NCBI RefSeq assembly: GCF_000005505.3
Contig: NC_016131.3
Span: forward strand, 17,195,501 to 17,259,500
Length of the DNA stretch: 64,000 nucleotides
Origin: Brachypodium distachyon
Lineage: Eukaryota > Streptophyta > Magnoliopsida > Poales > Poaceae
Direction: 5' to 3'
Shown: positions 60,101-64,000 of the stretch, piece after piece
Layout of the letters: every line of letters starts with the position of its first letter
Position numbering within the stretch: the first letter of the stretch is position 1
Made by a program: the position numbers and the translations under genes
The notes under the pieces: generated by a model
The model's database searches: none
The model's input: the letters and a program-made list of their open reading frames with translations, nothing else
Told to the model about the DNA's origin: nothing

Positions 60101-62771
60101 CCATACGAGTTGGACTCCACCACTTGACTGTTCATGCATCTGGACCCTCCGGACACACTACACAGAGAAAGAAAGACAAAAGAAAGTGTGCGCGAAGAAA
60201 CTGTCGATCGATCACCGCTCAAAAGTCGGTCTGGTGCCACACATGCATGAGTGACACATTTGAAAGACATGGCTAGCTAGTGATCGACCAGGATTTTTCC
60301 TTGCTAACAACAGCGGCCATTAGTTTTGCACCTAACATGAATGGTTTATAAGAGGGGGGGGACCTGTAACTCCTTACCTTTGGCTGCCATCGCCGCCGGC
60401 CATGCGTGGAAAGCCGCATGCTGCAGTGCAACTCGCCCATGATATGCTTTGTGGCCAAAAGAACAGATTAACTGCGTGCACTGGTATATGATCGTATAAA
60501 CAAGTAACCGACACGGAGTCGACGGGTTGGAATAATTGGAGGCAGAAGATCGATTGGAATGCTTCGGGAGCCAACCACTTAACCTCAAACCGTACTGTGG
60601 GGGAAAGCAAGGCCACTTTTGCAGCTAGCCAGCTAGCTAGCTTAGCCCATGCAGGTGCTGCTTGCTTGATGTAACAAATGATTGAGAGTTGCATGTGGTG
60701 ATATACCTATAGCTTAAGCAGGCTTGAGAGTATTGAGAAGTGAACCTTTTCTCTCTTGGGGTGAATCTCCCCATCTTACTTTACGTCAGAGCGCCCTAAT
60801 ATTTAAGCATGTCACGAATCAGGGCTACAACGAAGTGATCACATGCTGGTCACATTCGCAGGGGCCGGTGGTCGAGTCAAAAGGGGGTTCGTTTGTTCTT
60901 AATGAGGTCCAAAGCGATCGTTCGATGACAGGGGACCGCCATGCACATGATCTCCAACTTGCTGCATTGTGGCTAGCTAGCTAGTTCATTCTTGAATGCA
61001 TATGCTCTAGCTACCACTAAGTTTTTGTCATTCCATTTCCTTGTGGTGGTCCTGGGCTAGCTAGTTAGCGCCTGATCTCGATCGCGAGCGAGCGGCGGCC
61101 GCCGTGGATATATCATATATGGTCTCTCGATCGATCGCCATCTCGTGCTCCGCGGGCCGGTCACTCACGCGGGGCGGTACGGTGTAGTGGCCACGGCGGA
61201 AAAAAGGGAAATTAAAGAGGACTAAAGCCATGCTAGTGGGGGAGAGGAAACAAAACAGCGTGTCCTTTCAAATTTTTTAGAAAGGAGTTTGGGCAAAGGG
61301 GAGGAGATTTTTGTGCACCGTGCATTGCTCATTGGCACGCGATCGCGATCGTCCCTGCCCGCGGTTAGTAGAATACTGGTGGTAGTTTAAAGTATTTGGA
61401 TGATGCTTGATCTGCGCGCGCTTTACTTGTTGAGCCTGAACTGCTTGGAACTACCTTCTGTGTAGTCTGTGGAGTATCTCAATGGCCAGATTTGATCCCA
61501 GTTTAATTTGACCGTCGAGTTGATTATGCACTCCATTTGAACATTTGATATATCACGCGTAGATGCTAGTAGTAGTATTTGAATAGTAGGCATGCGGCCA
61601 TGCATGTGCGAGTTTCGAATCGATCGATCATACCGCGGCAAGGAGCGGTATTAGCTAGCTAGGTATATAGCGAGAGATTTTTATTTTTTGTGGTGTTCAG
61701 CATGCGGGATCATGTCCGAACAGCGTGGAGCATGTTACTGTGCGTCTTATATTAATTTGCCCTCCTCTTGTTGAATAAATAAATTTTGATTTTGCCCTAC
61801 TCTTCGGACAAAGATTAATATATGCGACACTGCAAGATCAAACAAATGTAATAAAAAAACAAATGTAATATGGAAATACATTTTGTAATAGTCCCAAGAT
61901 ACTAGCTAGGTTGGTGTTGTATATAGATATTGGTATTTATTTACAAACTCTATCAAAGTTGATAAAATTCGACTCCGGGCAAGCTCAAAACTAGAGATAT
62001 TTCGGAAAGGAAAAGTATTCTCATTCCGACTCGTCCCACTCCGGTCTGTACGTATTCTATTCATGCAGGCGTGTTCGTTCGTTCCGACAATATCAGTGGA
62101 CTGAATGACTGACAACCGAGCAGAGAAGTTTTATACGCTCCTATGTGCACGCGATCTGATTGATAGATCGACATATTATCCTTGGAATCGATCCTCAGCA
62201 GCGTACGAGTACATTACATATGAATCGATCGTGTCCTGCCGGCCTGCTTCTGAAAATTCCCACTCTCTCGTCACTTGCAGAGCTATCGGTCTACACTAAA
62301 CACTAGCTGCTGATGAAAATGCCCATACGAACAGCTATGTCGTACTGCGCTGCAGATCGTGGAATAATTACCGACAGGGAATGCCGTCTGGTTCCTGACA
62401 GCAGAGGTCGCTAGGGGGATTTTTATTCGGCTGCAAGTCTGCAACTGGAGTTCAGAGGATGGCATTCTGGATGGCGAGTGGCGTTCTTTTTTGTTTGAGA
62501 GGCGAGTGGCGTTCTGCAAGTAGAGAAACGCCTGGCATTGAAGGCCTATTGCGAAGGCCCATTGGCATTATGGCAACATCGGAAGGCCCATGTTTCATAC
62601 GGTTGTGAATTTCATAGCAACCCATTGCCCTGGAATAAAAGAAGTGTAACTTTTAGCTTTATGAAAGACCTTTATATCAGTCAATAAATCCATGAATGTT
62701 ATTCTAAAAAAAGTTAACCAACAGAATTCCTTTGTGATTTTCCACGTGGCAGGTGTAAGCACAAACACGTA
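57147..62771. other. Intergenic DNA with one GC-rich TATA-bearing stretch
   Basis: 57147-57600 probably holds the TPP 3' UTR. From 57600 to 59100 no gene is seen. At 59100-59680 a GC-rich stretch has TATAAAAG at 59396-59403, a CT-rich leader and overlapping open frames in several phases, none with a motif I know. It may be a decayed gene or transposon-borne fragment. 59690-62771 has no supportable gene. Three AAGGCC(T/C) words occur at 62536-62592. Confidence 0.4.
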
Positions 62772-62881
62772 CTACTTCCGATCCTAAATTGTTGTCGAAA
62801 TATTACATGTATCTAGATATTTTTTATGAATAGATACATTCATATTTGAACAAACTTTGTACAAGAATTTAGGACGGAGGG
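62772..62881. mobile_element. Stowaway-type MITE, same family as 18110 and 23290
   Basis: 110 bp between TA dinucleotides. Left end is CTTCCGATCCTAAATTGTTG, right end AAGAATTTAGGACGGAGGG. The interior CGAAATATTACATGTATCTA and AGATACATTCATATTTG match the other copies. Confidence 0.88.
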
Positions 62882-64000
62882 TACCTGCAGCGATTGAGCT
62901 ACGTACCGTGGCGCCACGTACCGCCCCCAGGAAATAGCTGTTTCTATGGGCCGCTGCACGCATGGCGCTCCACCGGCACTAAGTTGTGCACGATGATTAA
63001 TTAGAGTGCAGTTAAGGGGTGGTTGATTGGGCACTAGAATGCATGTATTCGACTTTCTATCCCAACATTTTTTATTTGATATTTGCACTGAGCGTATATT
63101 TTCTCATGTCTTGAAAGTCAGAAGTAGTTCCTTGCTAAACTTTTACTCCTTGTATAGCAGCTGGTCTAAAATAATGCGCACCGCATTTGTCTGCATTTCT
63201 TCAGTGATACAAGTTCATACACAAAACATACATTTAGAAGTTTCACGTGCATTTCGCAGAGATATTATTGTAATGACATCGGTTTCGAAGATTCTCCCGT
63301 CAAACTGCCAGTTAATTCATTCGTCGATCGCATCCTGCTGCCACAAACAAGTGCACAACAGTACACGGAGCAGGCATATATATGAGTATATGTTTCCAGA
63401 CATCGTGCCAAAAACTTTAGACTTTGGAGCCCGAAGTGCTTTACTAGCTAAAACTTATTACTACTAAAATCGCAATGTGAGCTGCCATATATATTTACTG
63501 TTCGGCGTTTTTCTAGTTGGCCGCACGTGCATGCCCTTTCGGCCTTGCGTTTTGCAGCGCTCAGAGGCAGGTTCAAAGTCCAAGTACGTACGTCTGCTGA
63601 CTCCATGACTGCGTCTCTGGCCGTCCATGCATGATACAATATTGATATGCATGCATGTTGTCGTGTCAAAGTTGCGCTCAGAGGCAGGTTTAAAGGCTTA
63701 ATTTGATGGAGATTTTTGTGTGCCTTTGCGGAACTACGGCAAATTAAGCGAGATTCTCTCCAGTAGTGAAATATTCTACGCATGCAGGTCAAAGCCGCCG
63801 TACGCGTACACATGTTTTACAAGTTTGCAAGCCAAAGGTACTTATGCGAACCCGCCGCCCGCCACAACTCCACAAGCTAGCGAGGTATTGTTACTTGTTC
63901 AAACGGACTTGCCCTTGAAATAAATATATAAAATAAAATTCATCGGGAAGAAGAAGTAAAATTCAAAACCTTACGAGCAGGCGTACAGGACAGATACGTC
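62882..64000. other. Right end of window, nothing recognised
   Basis: AT-balanced DNA with scattered GCATGCATG words. I see no exon, TE end or RNA gene. Confidence 0.45.

Overview
This is nuclear DNA of a grass, most likely a pooid such as Brachypodium or a relative. The evidence is intron-rich genes with very GC-rich first exons, many short Stowaway-type MITEs with CTCCCTCCG ends, two Copia LTR retrotransposons, a MULE, a hAT-like element and a LINE remnant. The species call is inference. There is no bacterial, organellar or viral gene block.

Layout: (1) 1-4478 (-), the 5' half of a CAMTA calmodulin-binding transcription activator, cut by the left edge. (2) 5560-10429, an old Copia element with frame breaks. 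(3) 10753-12241, a MULE with long terminal inverted repeats, a 10-bp target duplication and a GC-rich gene-like cargo (Pack-MULE-like), followed by an 84-bp tandem repeat carrying a perfect 20-bp palindrome. (4) 13701-15959 (+), a small plastid-type copper chaperone with one HMA domain (PCH1-like). (5) 16835-19476 (+), an SC35/SRSF2-type SR splicing factor, convergent with (6) 21728-24236 (-), the transcription elongation factor SPT4. (7) 25972-28416 (-), a DUF4057 protein. (8) 34865-40044, a second Copia element with an intact 5-bp target duplication, lying a few bases beyond the stop codon of (9) 40052-40706 (-), a short C2-like gene that seems frameshifted. (10) 41766-42402, a 5'-truncated LINE. 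(11) About 42.4-54 kb, a gene-poor stretch with one hAT-like element and several MITEs. (12) 54312-57146 (+), a trehalose-6-phosphate phosphatase resembling the RAMOSA3/SRA clade. (13) 57.2-64 kb, no gene that I can support.

The genes are not an operon or a pathway. They are ordinary euchromatic neighbours: calcium signalling, copper delivery to plastids, splicing, Pol II elongation and sugar signalling. For the complete genes SC35, SPT4, DUF4057, TPP and PCH1 the exon lengths add up to uninterrupted frames. The CAMTA part does too, but it needs one GC-AG intron. I found no clearly undescribed system. The items most worth follow-up are the Pack-MULE cargo, the stand-alone PCH1-like gene, the palindromic tandem repeat, the Copia insertion at the end of the C2-like gene, and the MITE just upstream of the TPP TATA box.
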